From: Magnetospirillum molischianum DSM 120 | GTDB taxonomy: Bacteria > Pseudomonadota > Alphaproteobacteria > Rhodospirillales > Magnetospirillaceae | Assembly: GCF_000294655.1 (NCBI RefSeq) | Contig: NZ_CAHP01000026.1 | Span: 21,634 to 85,633 of the forward strand | Reading direction: 5' to 3' | DNA length: 64,000 nt | In this document: piece by piece, positions 39,991 through 48,305 of the stretch | How the letters are laid out: every line of letters starts with the position of its first letter | How positions within the stretch are numbered: the first letter of the stretch is position 1 | Made by a program: the position numbers and the translations under genes | Notes under the pieces: generated by a model | What the model was told of the DNA's origin: nothing | The model's input: the letters and a program-made list of their open reading frames with translations, nothing else | The model's database searches: none

Positions 39991-40934
39991 TCGAGATTTT
40001 GATCCAGGCGGCGCAGATCTTCCTGGTGGTGGCGCTGGCGCCACTCGTCACCGGCTGGGTGCGGCTGGTCAAGGCGCGGTTACAGGGGCGGATCGGAGCA
40101 TCGCCGTTCCAGCCCTATCGTGACCTCTACCGCCTTCTCCAACAGGAAGCGGTGGTGGCTCATTCGGCATCGCAGCTGTTCCGCGCCGCACCCTATGTCA
40201 CGTTTAGCGCGGTGTGGCTGGCCGCCGTCCTGATCCCGACCTTTACCACCGATCTGGTGCTGGCTCCGGCCGCCGATCTGATCGCCCTGGTGGCGCTGTT
40301 GGGAGTGGCGCGGTTCTGGACCGCGCTGGCCGGGATGGATGTCGGTACCGCCTTCGGCGGTCTGGGCGCATCACGCGAGATGCTGATCGCCTCGTTGGCC
40401 GAACCGGCAATGCTGATGGTGACCTTCTCGCTGTCGCTGCTATCGGGCAGCACCGCGCCGTCGCAGATCATCGCTTTCGTGCTGTCGGGCAGTGTCGGTA
40501 TCGAGGTGTCGATGGGGCTGGCCCTGGCGGCGCTGGTGATGGTGGCGGTGGCCGAGAACGGACGGATACCGATCGATAATCCCTCGACCCATCTGGAACT
40601 GACGATGGTGCACGAAGCGATGGTGCTGGAATATTCCGGTCGCCACCTCGCTTTGATGGAAGCGGCGGGGATGGTGCGTCTTACCCTGTTTCTGGCTCTG
40701 ATCGGCGGCTTGTTCGCCCCGTGGGGCATCGCCCAGGCTGGGGCGGGCGTGACGGCGATGGCGGTGGGGCTGGGGGCGTTCCTGGCCAAAAGCTTTGCCC
40801 TGGCCTCGGCATTGGCAGTGTTCGAGACCGGAATCGCCAAAATGCGGGTGTTCCGCTATGCCGATTTCCTGGGGGGCGCGTTGTTGCTGGGGCTGCTGGC
40901 GACGATCTTTCTGTATGTGTCGGAGGCGGTGTGA
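39987..40934 (+). CDS. hyfC: HyfC/NuoH-like membrane subunit of an Ehr complex
   Basis: A 315-residue membrane protein of the complex I subunit 1 (NuoH)/HyfC family, which connects the soluble arm to the antiporter modules. It begins MIEILIQAAQIFLVVALAPL and carries the charged loop ARLQGRIGASPFQPYRDLYRLLQ and the conserved NGRIPIDNPSTHLELTMVHEAMVLE block with the glutamates of the NuoH quinone/proton path. About eight hydrophobic segments. Starts at ATG 39987 overlapping hyfB, and its TGA overlaps the hyfE start. A GTG 15 bases upstream is less likely. Confidence 0.9.
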   Translation: MIEILIQAAQIFLVVALAPLVTGWVRLVKARLQGRIGASPFQPYRDLYRLLQQEAVVAHSASQLFRAAPYVTFSAVWLAAVLIPTFTTDLVLAPAADLIALVALLGVARFWTALAGMDVGTAFGGLGASREMLIASLAEPAMLMVTFSLSLLSGSTAPSQIIAFVLSGSVGIEVSMGLALAALVMVAVAENGRIPIDNPSTHLELTMVHEAMVLEYSGRHLALMEAAGMVRLTLFLALIGGLFAPWGIAQAGAGVTAMAVGLGAFLAKSFALASALAVFETGIAKMRVFRYADFLGGALLLGLLATIFLYVSEAV

Positions 40935-41602
40935 TGGGAGCAGGTCAGATCTCCTATGACGTCGCTCATCTGATCGGCGCCACCGTATTGATGGCCGGGC
41001 TGCAATTGCTGTATCAGCGTCGGCTGTTCGCGGTGATCAATACCTTTGCCTTTCAGGCGCTGGCGCTGGCGGCGGCGGCGGGGTGGCAGGCCCATGTCCA
41101 GAACGCGCCGCATCTGTACGTCACCGCCGGAATCTCTCTGGTGTTCAAGGCGATGATCGTGCCCGTCGCCTTGCACTGGCTGATCGAGAAGCTGGGCATT
41201 CACCGCAGTGTCGAGACCGCGATGTCGATCGGCTGGACGATGATGGCCGGGGTAGCGCTGGTGGCTCTGTCGATTCTGTTGGTGTTGCCGGTCACCGCCA
41301 ATGCGGCGGCGTTGACGCGCGAGAGTCTGGCTCTGGCAATGAGCGTGGTTCTGATCGGACTGCTGATGATGATCACGCGGCGTAACGCGGTGACTCAGGT
41401 GGTGGGCTTCATGGCTCTGGAGAACGGCCTGATCCTGGCGGCGGTGTCGGCCAAGGGGATGCCGCTGGTGGTGGAAATTTCAGTGGCGTTTTCGGTTCTG
41501 GTGGCAATGACCCTGTTCGGCATCTTCTTTTTCCGTATCCGCGAGCGCTTTGACACTCTGGATATCAACGATGTCGAAACCTATCGCGGGGACCGGCAAT
41601 GA
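40934..41602 (+). CDS. hyfE: HyfE-like membrane subunit of an Ehr complex
   Basis: A 222-residue polytopic membrane protein resembling hydrogenase-4 subunit E (related to NuoK in its core). It has six or more hydrophobic segments; the C-terminal part VVLIGLLMMITRRNAVTQVV and GFMALENGLILAAVSAKG fits the NuoK-like conserved block with a glutamate in the middle of a helix (MALENG). The ATG at 40934 overlaps the hyfC stop; a longer in-frame reading inside hyfC would be Gly/Arg-rich and not membrane-like. It ends overlapping the hyfF start by 4 bases. Confidence 0.88.
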   Translation: MGAGQISYDVAHLIGATVLMAGLQLLYQRRLFAVINTFAFQALALAAAAGWQAHVQNAPHLYVTAGISLVFKAMIVPVALHWLIEKLGIHRSVETAMSIGWTMMAGVALVALSILLVLPVTANAAALTRESLALAMSVVLIGLLMMITRRNAVTQVVGFMALENGLILAAVSAKGMPLVVEISVAFSVLVAMTLFGIFFFRIRERFDTLDINDVETYRGDRQ

Positions 41603-43089
41603 TCGACCGGCTGGCGGGCTTGCCCGGACTCGATAACCCGCTTTTGTGGATTCTGGCGCTGCCGCTGGGTGCCGCCGGATTCCTGGCGGTGATCCGCGAC
41701 TGGCGGGTGGCGTCGTGGGTCAACGTCGCGGTGTCGGGAACGACCTTTGTCGCCTCCCTGGTCTTGCTGCGGGTCCGCCCGGCACCGACCAAGCTGTTCT
41801 TTATCGATGACTTCAATGTCTATCTGGTGGTGCTGACCGCGTTCGTCGGTCTGACCACATCGATATTCTCGGCGGCCTATATCGCCCGTGAGAGCGAGGG
41901 CAACCGCCTGTCCGATCTGCATCTGCGCTTTTACCACGCGATGTATCAGGCGTTTCTGTTCACGATGCTGCTGGCGTTGTCGGCCAACAATACCGGGGTG
42001 ATGTGGGTGGCGGTCGAGGCGGCGACCTTGACCACGGTGCTGATGGTCAGCCTGTACCGCACCCGCGAGGCGATTGAGGCGGCGTGGAAGTATTTCATCC
42101 TCTGCTCGGTCGGAATCGGATTGGCTCTGTTCGGCACGATCCTGGTCTATCTGGCGGCACAGCCGGTGATGGGCGACGGGGCGGATTCGATGGCCTGGAC
42201 CGAAATGATGCGCCGGGCGGCGGAATTCCAACCCGATTTGCTGAATCTTGCCTTTGTGTTCGTGTTGGTCGGTTATGGCACCAAGGTTGGACTCGCCCCC
42301 TTGCATGCCTGGTTGCCCGATGCCCACGCCGAGGGGCCGACGCCGATTTCGGCGGTGCTGTCGGGTCTGTTGCTCAATGTCGCGCTTTACGCCCTGTTGC
42401 GCTTCAAGATGCTGCTTTCGGCCAACGGTCACACCCTGTCGCCCGGCCCGCTGCTGGTGGTGATGGGGCTATCGTCGCTGTTCCTGTCGGCCTTCATGCT
42501 GTACCGACGCGGCGACATCAAGCGGCTGTTCGCCTATTCCTCGATCGAGCATATGGGGCTGATCACCTTTGCCTTCGGGATGGGGGGGCCGCTGGCTAAT
42601 TTTGCCGGTCTTTTGCATATGATGATGCACTCGCTGACCAAATCGGCGATCTTTTTCGCGGTCGGCATCATTTCGCAGAACGAGGGCACCAAGCGCATTG
42701 CCGATATCCGGGGATTGACCGTTTCCCATCCAGTGCTGGGCTGGGGCTTTGTTCTGGCGGTGTTGGCGATAGCCGGTCTGCCGCCGATGGGCGTGTTCAT
42801 GAGCGAGTTCCTGGTGCTGGGCTCGACCTTCGCCCGCGAGCCGCTGCTGGCGCTGCCGCTGGCAATCGCGCTGCTGCTAGCATTCGGGGCTTTGATCAGC
42901 CGGTTGCAGATGATGGCATTCGGCGAGCCGCCGCCGCGATCGCCGGTCCAGAGCAGCGCTGGTCGAGTGTCGGGTATCCTGGCGCTGACGCCGCTGTGGC
43001 TGCACATGGCGCTGGTCCTGGTGGCCGGGCTGTATCTGCCCGCGCCGCTGGTGGCGTGGTTCCACACCGTCGCGAGGATGCTGGGATGA
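41599..43089 (+). CDS. hyfF: HyfF-like antiporter-type membrane subunit of an Ehr complex
   Basis: A 496-residue NuoN/NuoM/MrpD-type antiporter protein, closest to hydrogenase-4 subunit F. The conserved lysine region is GTKVGLAPLHAWLPDAHAEG, followed by TPISAVLSGLLLNVALY, and the HyfF signature FAYSSIEHMGLITFAFGMGG. The conserved glutamate in MWVAVEAATLTT is present, so the ion channel residues appear intact. Thirteen or so hydrophobic segments. Overlaps hyfE and hyfG by 4 bases each. The second antiporter-like module of the operon. Confidence 0.92.
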   Translation: MIDRLAGLPGLDNPLLWILALPLGAAGFLAVIRDWRVASWVNVAVSGTTFVASLVLLRVRPAPTKLFFIDDFNVYLVVLTAFVGLTTSIFSAAYIARESEGNRLSDLHLRFYHAMYQAFLFTMLLALSANNTGVMWVAVEAATLTTVLMVSLYRTREAIEAAWKYFILCSVGIGLALFGTILVYLAAQPVMGDGADSMAWTEMMRRAAEFQPDLLNLAFVFVLVGYGTKVGLAPLHAWLPDAHAEGPTPISAVLSGLLLNVALYALLRFKMLLSANGHTLSPGPLLVVMGLSSLFLSAFMLYRRGDIKRLFAYSSIEHMGLITFAFGMGGPLANFAGLLHMMMHSLTKSAIFFAVGIISQNEGTKRIADIRGLTVSHPVLGWGFVLAVLAIAGLPPMGVFMSEFLVLGSTFAREPLLALPLAIALLLAFGALISRLQMMAFGEPPPRSPVQSSAGRVSGILALTPLWLHMALVLVAGLYLPAPLVAWFHTVARMLG

Positions 43090-44606
43090 TCGGGCAAGAC
43101 TCGCTGGTGGCGTTTTTGGCGGAAGCCGAAACGGTGGAGGGCAGCCACCCCTATCCCCGCGTGCGTCTGGACCGTGTGGGCTGGCAGTCCCTGGTGGCCC
43201 GGCTGGCGGGGTCCGAGTGGTGCCTGATGGCGGAGTGGGGCGAGCAGGACGAGGTGCACGTCGCCCTGCGTGACGAACGCGAGGGCGATATCCGCATCGT
43301 CTCGCATCGCTGCGTTGACCGGCGCTTTGTCGCGATCGGGACGGTAAGGCCGGCGGCGATTCGGCTGGAGCGGGCGATCCGGGATCTGTGGGGGCTGGAG
43401 CCGGAGGGGCTGGATGATCGCCGCCCCTGGTTCGATCACGGTCGCTGGCCGTCGCGCCAGCCGCTGGCGGCGCGGCCCCGCGATCCGTCGCCCACGCCGT
43501 TTGCCTATCCGTTTCTGCCAGCGGAAGGTGAGGGGCTGCACCAGATTCCAGTCGGGCCGGTCCATGCCGGGGTGATCGAGCCGGGTCATTTCCGCTTTCA
43601 CGCCCAGGGCGAGACGGTGGTGCGGCTGGAAGCACGACTGGGCTATACCCACAAAGGGATCTCGGGGCTGGCGGCGGGGCGGACGGTCGAGGCGGTGGCA
43701 CGGCTGGCCGGGCGGATTTCTGGCGATTCCACCGTTGCCTATGCCCTGGCCTTTGCCCGTGCGGTCGAGGCCGCCACTGGGGCCGAGGTGCCGCGCCGGG
43801 CCGACTGGCTGCGCGCTCTGATGGCCGAAATGGAGCGGCTGTCTAATCATCTCATCGATATTGGCGGCATCTGCAACGATGCTGCGTTCGCGGTGATGCT
43901 GGCCCATATGTCGGTGTTGCGTGAACGCATCCTGGGGGTCAATCGGGCGCTGTTCGGCCATCGTCTCTTGATGGATCAGGTGGTTCCGGGCGGCGTTGTC
44001 GCCGACCTCCCGCCCGAAGGCTCCGAGACGATCAAGCAATTGCTGTACGAGTTGCACAAGGAAATCGAGCGCGCCCGCCAACTCTACGAGAACACGCCGT
44101 CGCTGTCCGACCGGACCCAGGGCACGGGCATTTTGCCTTCCGCCCTGGCCAATCGGTTCGGTGCGGGCGGAGTGGTCGGCCGCGCCTCGGGGCGTGGGCA
44201 TGATGCGCGGCGCGTGCCGGGCTATCCGCCCTACGAGATGCTCGACCTTGCGGTGCCGATGCTGCTGGAGGGCGACGTCAACGCCCGCGTGATGATCCGT
44301 TTCGCCGAGGCCGCCGAAAGCCTGCGCCTGATCAACCGCATTCTACTCGAATTGCCCGACGGTCCGGTGCGGGCCGACCTGCCGCGACGGGCAGGCGAGG
44401 GGATGGCGCTTGTCGAGAGCTTTCGCGGCGAGGTTCTGGTGTGGGGCCGGGTCGATGCCGAAGGGCGTGTTGTCCGCCTGCATGCCCATGATCCGTCCTG
44501 GTTCCAATGGCCGTTGTTGGAAGTGGCGATCAAGGGCAACATCGTTGCCGACTTCCCGCTGTGCAACAAATCGTTCAATTGTTCTTATTCGGGGCATGAC
44601 CAATGA
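43086..44606 (+). CDS. hyfG: HyfG/NuoCD-like large subunit lacking the [NiFe]-site cysteines
   Basis: A 506-residue fusion of a NuoC-like N-terminal domain (about 1-120) and a NuoD/hydrogenase large-subunit-like domain. In [NiFe] hydrogenases the first site is R-x-C-G-x-C; here it reads R206-L-A-G-R-I, so both cysteines are replaced (A208, I211). The second site (DPCxxC) is absent: the C-terminus reads FPLCNKSFNCSYSGHDQ, with cysteines at 493 and 499 spaced differently. It therefore should not bind a Ni-Fe cluster. The fold motifs GYTHKGISGLAAGRTVE and EMERLSNHLIDIGGI are kept. ATG at 43086 overlaps the hyfF stop. The redox partner is unknown. Confidence 0.9.
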   Translation: MIGQDSLVAFLAEAETVEGSHPYPRVRLDRVGWQSLVARLAGSEWCLMAEWGEQDEVHVALRDEREGDIRIVSHRCVDRRFVAIGTVRPAAIRLERAIRDLWGLEPEGLDDRRPWFDHGRWPSRQPLAARPRDPSPTPFAYPFLPAEGEGLHQIPVGPVHAGVIEPGHFRFHAQGETVVRLEARLGYTHKGISGLAAGRTVEAVARLAGRISGDSTVAYALAFARAVEAATGAEVPRRADWLRALMAEMERLSNHLIDIGGICNDAAFAVMLAHMSVLRERILGVNRALFGHRLLMDQVVPGGVVADLPPEGSETIKQLLYELHKEIERARQLYENTPSLSDRTQGTGILPSALANRFGAGGVVGRASGRGHDARRVPGYPPYEMLDLAVPMLLEGDVNARVMIRFAEAAESLRLINRILLELPDGPVRADLPRRAGEGMALVESFRGEVLVWGRVDAEGRVVRLHAHDPSWFQWPLLEVAIKGNIVADFPLCNKSFNCSYSGHDQ

Positions 44607-45139
44607 TTCCCCCGATCTCAAAGCTGTTGTTTCGTGCCCTGACCCGAGGACCGTACACCCGGCGCGGCGCGGTCTCTCCCGATCCCGATGGTGCGGCCGA
44701 GCTGGCGCGGGCGGTGGGCGACCGGGCGCGGCAAAAGCTGGGCCGCTCCCTGGCGATCCGCGAGGTCGATGCCGGATCGTGTAATGGCTGCGAATTGGAA
44801 ATTCACGCCGTCAACGGTCCGGTCTATGACCTGGAACGCTTTGGCATTCGCTTCGTCGCCAGCCCGCGCCATGCCGATGTGCTGCTGGTCACCGGGCCGG
44901 TCACGGCCAACATGGTTGAAGCTTTGCAACGGACGCACGAAGCGGTTCCGTCGCCGAAATGGGTGGTGGCCTTGGGCGATTGCGCTCGCGATGGCGGCTG
45001 CTTCGCCGGGTCGTATGCCGTGCTGGGTGGGGTGGCAGCGGTGCTGCCGGTCGATCTGCACATCCCCGGTTGCCCGCCCGAGCCGACGCGGATTCTATCC
45101 GGTCTGCTGGAACTGCTGGAGCGGGCGGCAAAAGGGTGA
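44603..45139 (+). CDS. hyfI: HyfI/NuoB-like small Fe-S subunit of an Ehr complex
   Basis: A 178-residue NuoB/HyfI-type protein. The proximal [4Fe-4S] ligands are intact: C60 and C63 in SCNGCE, C127 in GDC, and C157 in PGCPPEP; C133 is an additional cysteine. The N-terminal 45 residues are an Arg-rich extension. It overlaps the hyfG stop by 4 bases and ends the operon. So the cluster next to the large subunit is kept, whereas the [NiFe] site of the large subunit is lost. No ferredoxin-like subunit (HyfA/HyfH) or hydrogenase maturation genes were seen in this window. Confidence 0.92.
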   Translation: MIPPISKLLFRALTRGPYTRRGAVSPDPDGAAELARAVGDRARQKLGRSLAIREVDAGSCNGCELEIHAVNGPVYDLERFGIRFVASPRHADVLLVTGPVTANMVEALQRTHEAVPSPKWVVALGDCARDGGCFAGSYAVLGGVAAVLPVDLHIPGCPPEPTRILSGLLELLERAAKG

Positions 45140-45189
45140 TCTTTTCGTCCTTCTTATAACAAGAGCCGTGCACCCGCGCTCCCCCTCGG

Positions 45190-45229
45190 CTAAGACAAGA
45201 GTAGAGAGACGGGATGAGCGTTGTCTTAG
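45190..45229. promoter_or_regulatory. 9-bp inverted repeat upstream of creA
   Basis: CTAAGACAA (45190-45198) and TTGTCTTAG (45221-45229) form a perfect inverted repeat, with centres 31 bases apart, close to three helical turns. It sits 38 bases before the creA ATG. It could be an operator for a dimeric regulator or a weak RNA hairpin. A TATAAC sequence at 45155-45160 may be a -10 element, but no good -35 was seen. Confidence 0.4.
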
Positions 45230-45266
45230 TCCCGGTGGAGGCGATGGAGGTTAAGAAAGGGGTACG

Positions 45267-45740
45267 ATGACAATGCGCATGAAATCTTTGGTTCCTGCGG
45301 TGCTTCTGGCGGCGACCGTTGCGGCTCCGACGATGGCCGAGGAAATCGGCAGTGTCTCGACAGTGTTCAAGGCGCTTGGTCCCAACGACAAGATCGTGAT
45401 CGAGGCGTTTGACGATCCTCAGGTTATCGGCGTCACCTGCTATCTGTCGCGGGCCAAGACCGGCGGCATCAAGGGCGGGATCGGCATTGCCGAGGATACC
45501 TCCGATTCCGCGATCTCTTGCCGTCAGGTCGGACCGATCCAGTTCCTTGAGCCGATCAAGGACGGCGACACCGTGTTCAAGAAGGACACGTCGCTGTTGT
45601 TCAAGACGATGCAGGTGGTCCGATTCCACGACCGCAAGCGCAACGTCCTGGTCTATCTGGTCTATAGCGACCGGATCATCGAGGGATCGCCGCAGAATTC
45701 GGTCGCGGCGGTGCCGATCGAGAAGAACTGGGTTCCGTGA
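45267..45740 (+). CDS. creA: CreA-family periplasmic protein
   Basis: A 157-residue exported protein with a signal peptide (cleavage near TMA-EEIG). The mature part begins [18 protein letters not shown] and carries [37 protein letters not shown] and [20 protein letters not shown], which match the CreA family (COG3045); two cysteines may form a disulfide. The function of CreA is not known. In E. coli it lies with creBCD; no such two-component genes are here. It opens an operon with an unknown protein, a GT9 enzyme and a TonB-like protein. Confidence 0.92.
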   Translation: MTMRMKSLVPAVLLAATVAAPTMAEEIGSVSTVFKALGPNDKIVIEAFDDPQVIGVTCYLSRAKTGGIKGGIGIAEDTSDSAISCRQVGPIQFLEPIKDGDTVFKKDTSLLFKTMQVVRFHDRKRNVLVYLVYSDRIIEGSPQNSVAAVPIEKNWVP

Positions 45741-45741
45741 G

Positions 45742-47355
45742 GTGAGTGCGGAACTCCCCGCCGACCAGCGGTTGTTGCTCGAAGGGCTGCTGTCCCGACT
45801 CGACCTTCTCCCCGATTCGGCGGCGCTGGCTCATTTCATGTCCGAGGTCTTGCGCAGTCTTCTGCGCCGTCAGGGCGATGCCGAGTTCCGCGAGATGATC
45901 CAGACGGCTTTTGCCGACGGTCTGGTCGCTCATACCTGGGAGGAGCAGAAAGCCCTCGCCGCCGAAGTGATTCGGGTCGTGATCGTCAAACGACCCGAGA
46001 TCGCCCTGGCTTGGCAACGGGCCAGTGCCGCACCGCCTCCGTCCGCGCCGCGCCGCGCCGCCGATGTGGCTGTTGCGTCTCCGCCCGCGTCTCCTCCCAC
46101 CGCGCCGCCGCCCGAGAATTATATTTATGCCGAGGCCGAGACTGGTTTAGGCCTCTACATCGCCGATATCGCCTTGCGGCGGCTGGCCCAGATACAGGTG
46201 CCACCAGCGGCATTGCCTTCGGCCGCCTATCATTCCGCTCGGCCGTTCTTTCTGTTCGATCCGGCCCTGGCCGAGGTGCTGCGCGCCTTTATCGCCGGGC
46301 CGCTGTTGCGCTATTGCCGCGACGGGATGGACCGGCGGGTCTACCGTCCGTGCGAGGGGGCTGTTCCCGTCGGGGACGAGGCTTGGACCGCCTATATGGC
46401 CGACAAGCGCGATGTGGTGTGGGCAAGCCTGCTTGAGCGGTTGACCCGGCTGGCCGCCGCCCATAAATCGGCCGAGACCAAGCAGGCTGCCGTTCAAGAT
46501 GGTGACGATCCGGGCTACCGCGTCGTCGAGGTGCCGGTCACCAAGCCCCGCCATTACACGATTTTGGGTGTCGAATTCACCCTGGGGCACGTCACCACCA
46601 CCCGTAAGGTCAAGGTCAGGACGCCTTCAGCCAATGCGCTGGAGCCGAATGAGCAGGAGGCGCTGGACCTGCTTGCGGAGTTGCGGACTCTAGCCGAGCA
46701 GGCACGGCTCGACCTGCCGGACAGTGTGGATTTCCAGTTCCTGCGCACCTTGCTCGATTATAACGTCCGCCAATTCGTTGCCGCCCGTGACGAATTGATG
46801 AGCCTGATCGGGCAGGGGACCAGCGGCCCGTTCTTGCTGGAGCGGCTTCGCGCCATCGACGACGTTCTGAGCAACGTCATGGCCGACATTCTGGGTCTGA
46901 TGCTGTTCACCCGCTACGGTGACAGGCGGTTTGGCCTATCCGATTTCTATTATTTCTGCCAGGGAGCCGCTCGCGATTTCAGCGCGGTTGGTAATACCCG
47001 CCCGTTCAGTGTGATCGAGATTGCCTCGCGGCCGCGTGAACTAGTGCTTCAATTGCGTGAAGCGCTGCGGCGGCGGGTTCATCCCGACAAATTTCTGTCG
47101 GTGGTCGAAAAGTTGCTGGAATGCTGGACAGTGGTCGGGCGCGCTCGTTTCGGCGAAGAGCTTGATCAGGGGCTGGCGATGTTCGAGTCTTTTGCCCCGT
47201 TGTTTGCCGACGATCCCGACCGCGAGGTTATCGCCGAAATCGCCCGGATGGTCCGGGGGCAATTGGTGACCAGCGGAACCAGCCGCGAGTCGCTACTCTT
47301 GGCGGTTGGGCGGGCCTATGAACCGATTGGACGGCGGTCGCCGGGACGACATTGA
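45742..47355 (+). CDS. Unrecognised 537-residue protein in the creA operon
   Basis: A 537-residue protein of no family I recognise. The start is taken as GTG at 45742, one base after the creA stop, because the reading frame continues upstream only across creA; the next ATG is about 32 codons later. N-terminal helical region (about 1-90), a Pro/Ala-rich linker (about 93-128), then a long mostly helical region with YIYAEAETGLGLYIADIALR, FLFDPALAEVLRAFIAGPLL and FDPALAEV-like blocks. No signal peptide, membrane helix or catalytic motif was found. The stop overlaps the GT9 start (ATGA). Confidence 0.72.
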   Translation: MSAELPADQRLLLEGLLSRLDLLPDSAALAHFMSEVLRSLLRRQGDAEFREMIQTAFADGLVAHTWEEQKALAAEVIRVVIVKRPEIALAWQRASAAPPPSAPRRAADVAVASPPASPPTAPPPENYIYAEAETGLGLYIADIALRRLAQIQVPPAALPSAAYHSARPFFLFDPALAEVLRAFIAGPLLRYCRDGMDRRVYRPCEGAVPVGDEAWTAYMADKRDVVWASLLERLTRLAAAHKSAETKQAAVQDGDDPGYRVVEVPVTKPRHYTILGVEFTLGHVTTTRKVKVRTPSANALEPNEQEALDLLAELRTLAEQARLDLPDSVDFQFLRTLLDYNVRQFVAARDELMSLIGQGTSGPFLLERLRAIDDVLSNVMADILGLMLFTRYGDRRFGLSDFYYFCQGAARDFSAVGNTRPFSVIEIASRPRELVLQLREALRRRVHPDKFLSVVEKLLECWTVVGRARFGEELDQGLAMFESFAPLFADDPDREVIAEIARMVRGQLVTSGTSRESLLLAVGRAYEPIGRRSPGRH

Positions 47356-48305
47356 TGCGGATTCTTTTCATCACCGCCAGCCGGATCGGCGATGCCGTGC
47401 TTTCGACCGGCCTGTTGAACTATCTGGCCGAGCGCTATCCAGACGCCCGTTTTACTGTCGCGTGTGGTGCTCCGGCGGCGGCTTTGTTCGCTGCGGCTCC
47501 GTTCGTTGACGAAGTGATCCCGCTGGTGAAGCGGCGTCGGGCCGGGCATTGGATCGAGTTGTGGCGACGCACCGTTACCCGACGCTGGAGCTTGGTGGTC
47601 GATCTGCGTGGTTCCGCGATCAGCTGGTTGCTGCCGTCGTGGCGGCGGCGGGTGCTGAGATCTTCGTGGGAACCGCGTCACCGGCTGGCTCATCTGGCCA
47701 CGGTGCTGCGGCTCGATACTGTGCCGCAGCCTCGTTTGTGGGCCGGAGCGGACCAGCGCGCGGCGGCTGAACGCCTGATCTCGCCGGGTGGGCCGGTGCT
47801 GGCGGTTGGCCCGACTGCCAATTGGGGAGCCAAGCAATGGCCGGCCGAACGCTTTGTCGAGGTTGTCGAGCGTCTGACCGCGCCGGGAGGGATTCTTCCC
47901 GGTGCCCGCGTGGCAGTGATCGCTTCGCCTGCCGAGCGCGCCGCTGCCGCCCCGGTATTGGCGGCGGTGCCGTCCGAGCGGCGGATCGATCTGACCGATG
48001 GAGCCGGGGATCTGGCAACGATTTATGCGTGCCTGGAGCGGTGTTCTTTTTATCTCGGCAACGATTCCGGGCTGATGCACATGGCTGCGGCGGCGGGTGT
48101 GCCGACACTGGGACTGTTCGGGCCGTCGTCCGAACTGTTCTATGGACCGGCGGGGAGGCGGTCCGCCAGCGTGCGCGGACCACGCTCGTTTGAGGACATT
48201 TGCCATGCCGCCGATTTCGATCACCGGCGCCAGGAATGCTTGATGCTCGATCTCGACACCGAGGCGGTGGTTGCGGCGGCTGAACGGTTGTGGACCAGCC
48301 TGTGA
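47355..48305 (+). CDS. Family 9 glycosyltransferase (LPS heptosyltransferase-like)
   Basis: A 316-residue GT9 enzyme. It opens MRILFITASRIGDAVLSTG, the GT9 acceptor-side signature, and the C-terminal donor site reads YLGNDSGLMHMAAAAGVPTLGLFGPSS, the heptosyltransferase G-N-D-SG-x-MH motif. GT9 enzymes add heptose or related sugars to the LPS inner core at the cytoplasmic face. The ATG at 47355 overlaps the upstream stop; an in-frame TTG 3 bases earlier is possible. The stop overlaps the next start (GTGA). The sugar donor is unknown. Confidence 0.9.
   Translation: MRILFITASRIGDAVLSTGLLNYLAERYPDARFTVACGAPAAALFAAAPFVDEVIPLVKRRRAGHWIELWRRTVTRRWSLVVDLRGSAISWLLPSWRRRVLRSSWEPRHRLAHLATVLRLDTVPQPRLWAGADQRAAAERLISPGGPVLAVGPTANWGAKQWPAERFVEVVERLTAPGGILPGARVAVIASPAERAAAAPVLAAVPSERRIDLTDGAGDLATIYACLERCSFYLGNDSGLMHMAAAAGVPTLGLFGPSSELFYGPAGRRSASVRGPRSFEDICHAADFDHRRQECLMLDLDTEAVVAAAERLWTSL

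Noticed and set aside
37975-45139. A functional [NiFe] hydrogenase-4 or formate hydrogenlyase
   Set aside because: The large subunit lacks the four cysteines that bind Ni and Fe, and no maturation genes or formate dehydrogenase are nearby. The Ehr-type call fits better.
45121-45160. A terminator after hyfI (AAAAG ... CTTTT)
   Set aside because: The stem is only 5 A/T-rich pairs and overlaps the stop codon, so it is too weak to call.
45267-45740. An invasion-associated locus B (IalB) protein
   Set aside because: The small exported size first suggested IalB, but the FDDP[12 protein letters not shown] and [12 protein letters not shown] blocks match CreA.
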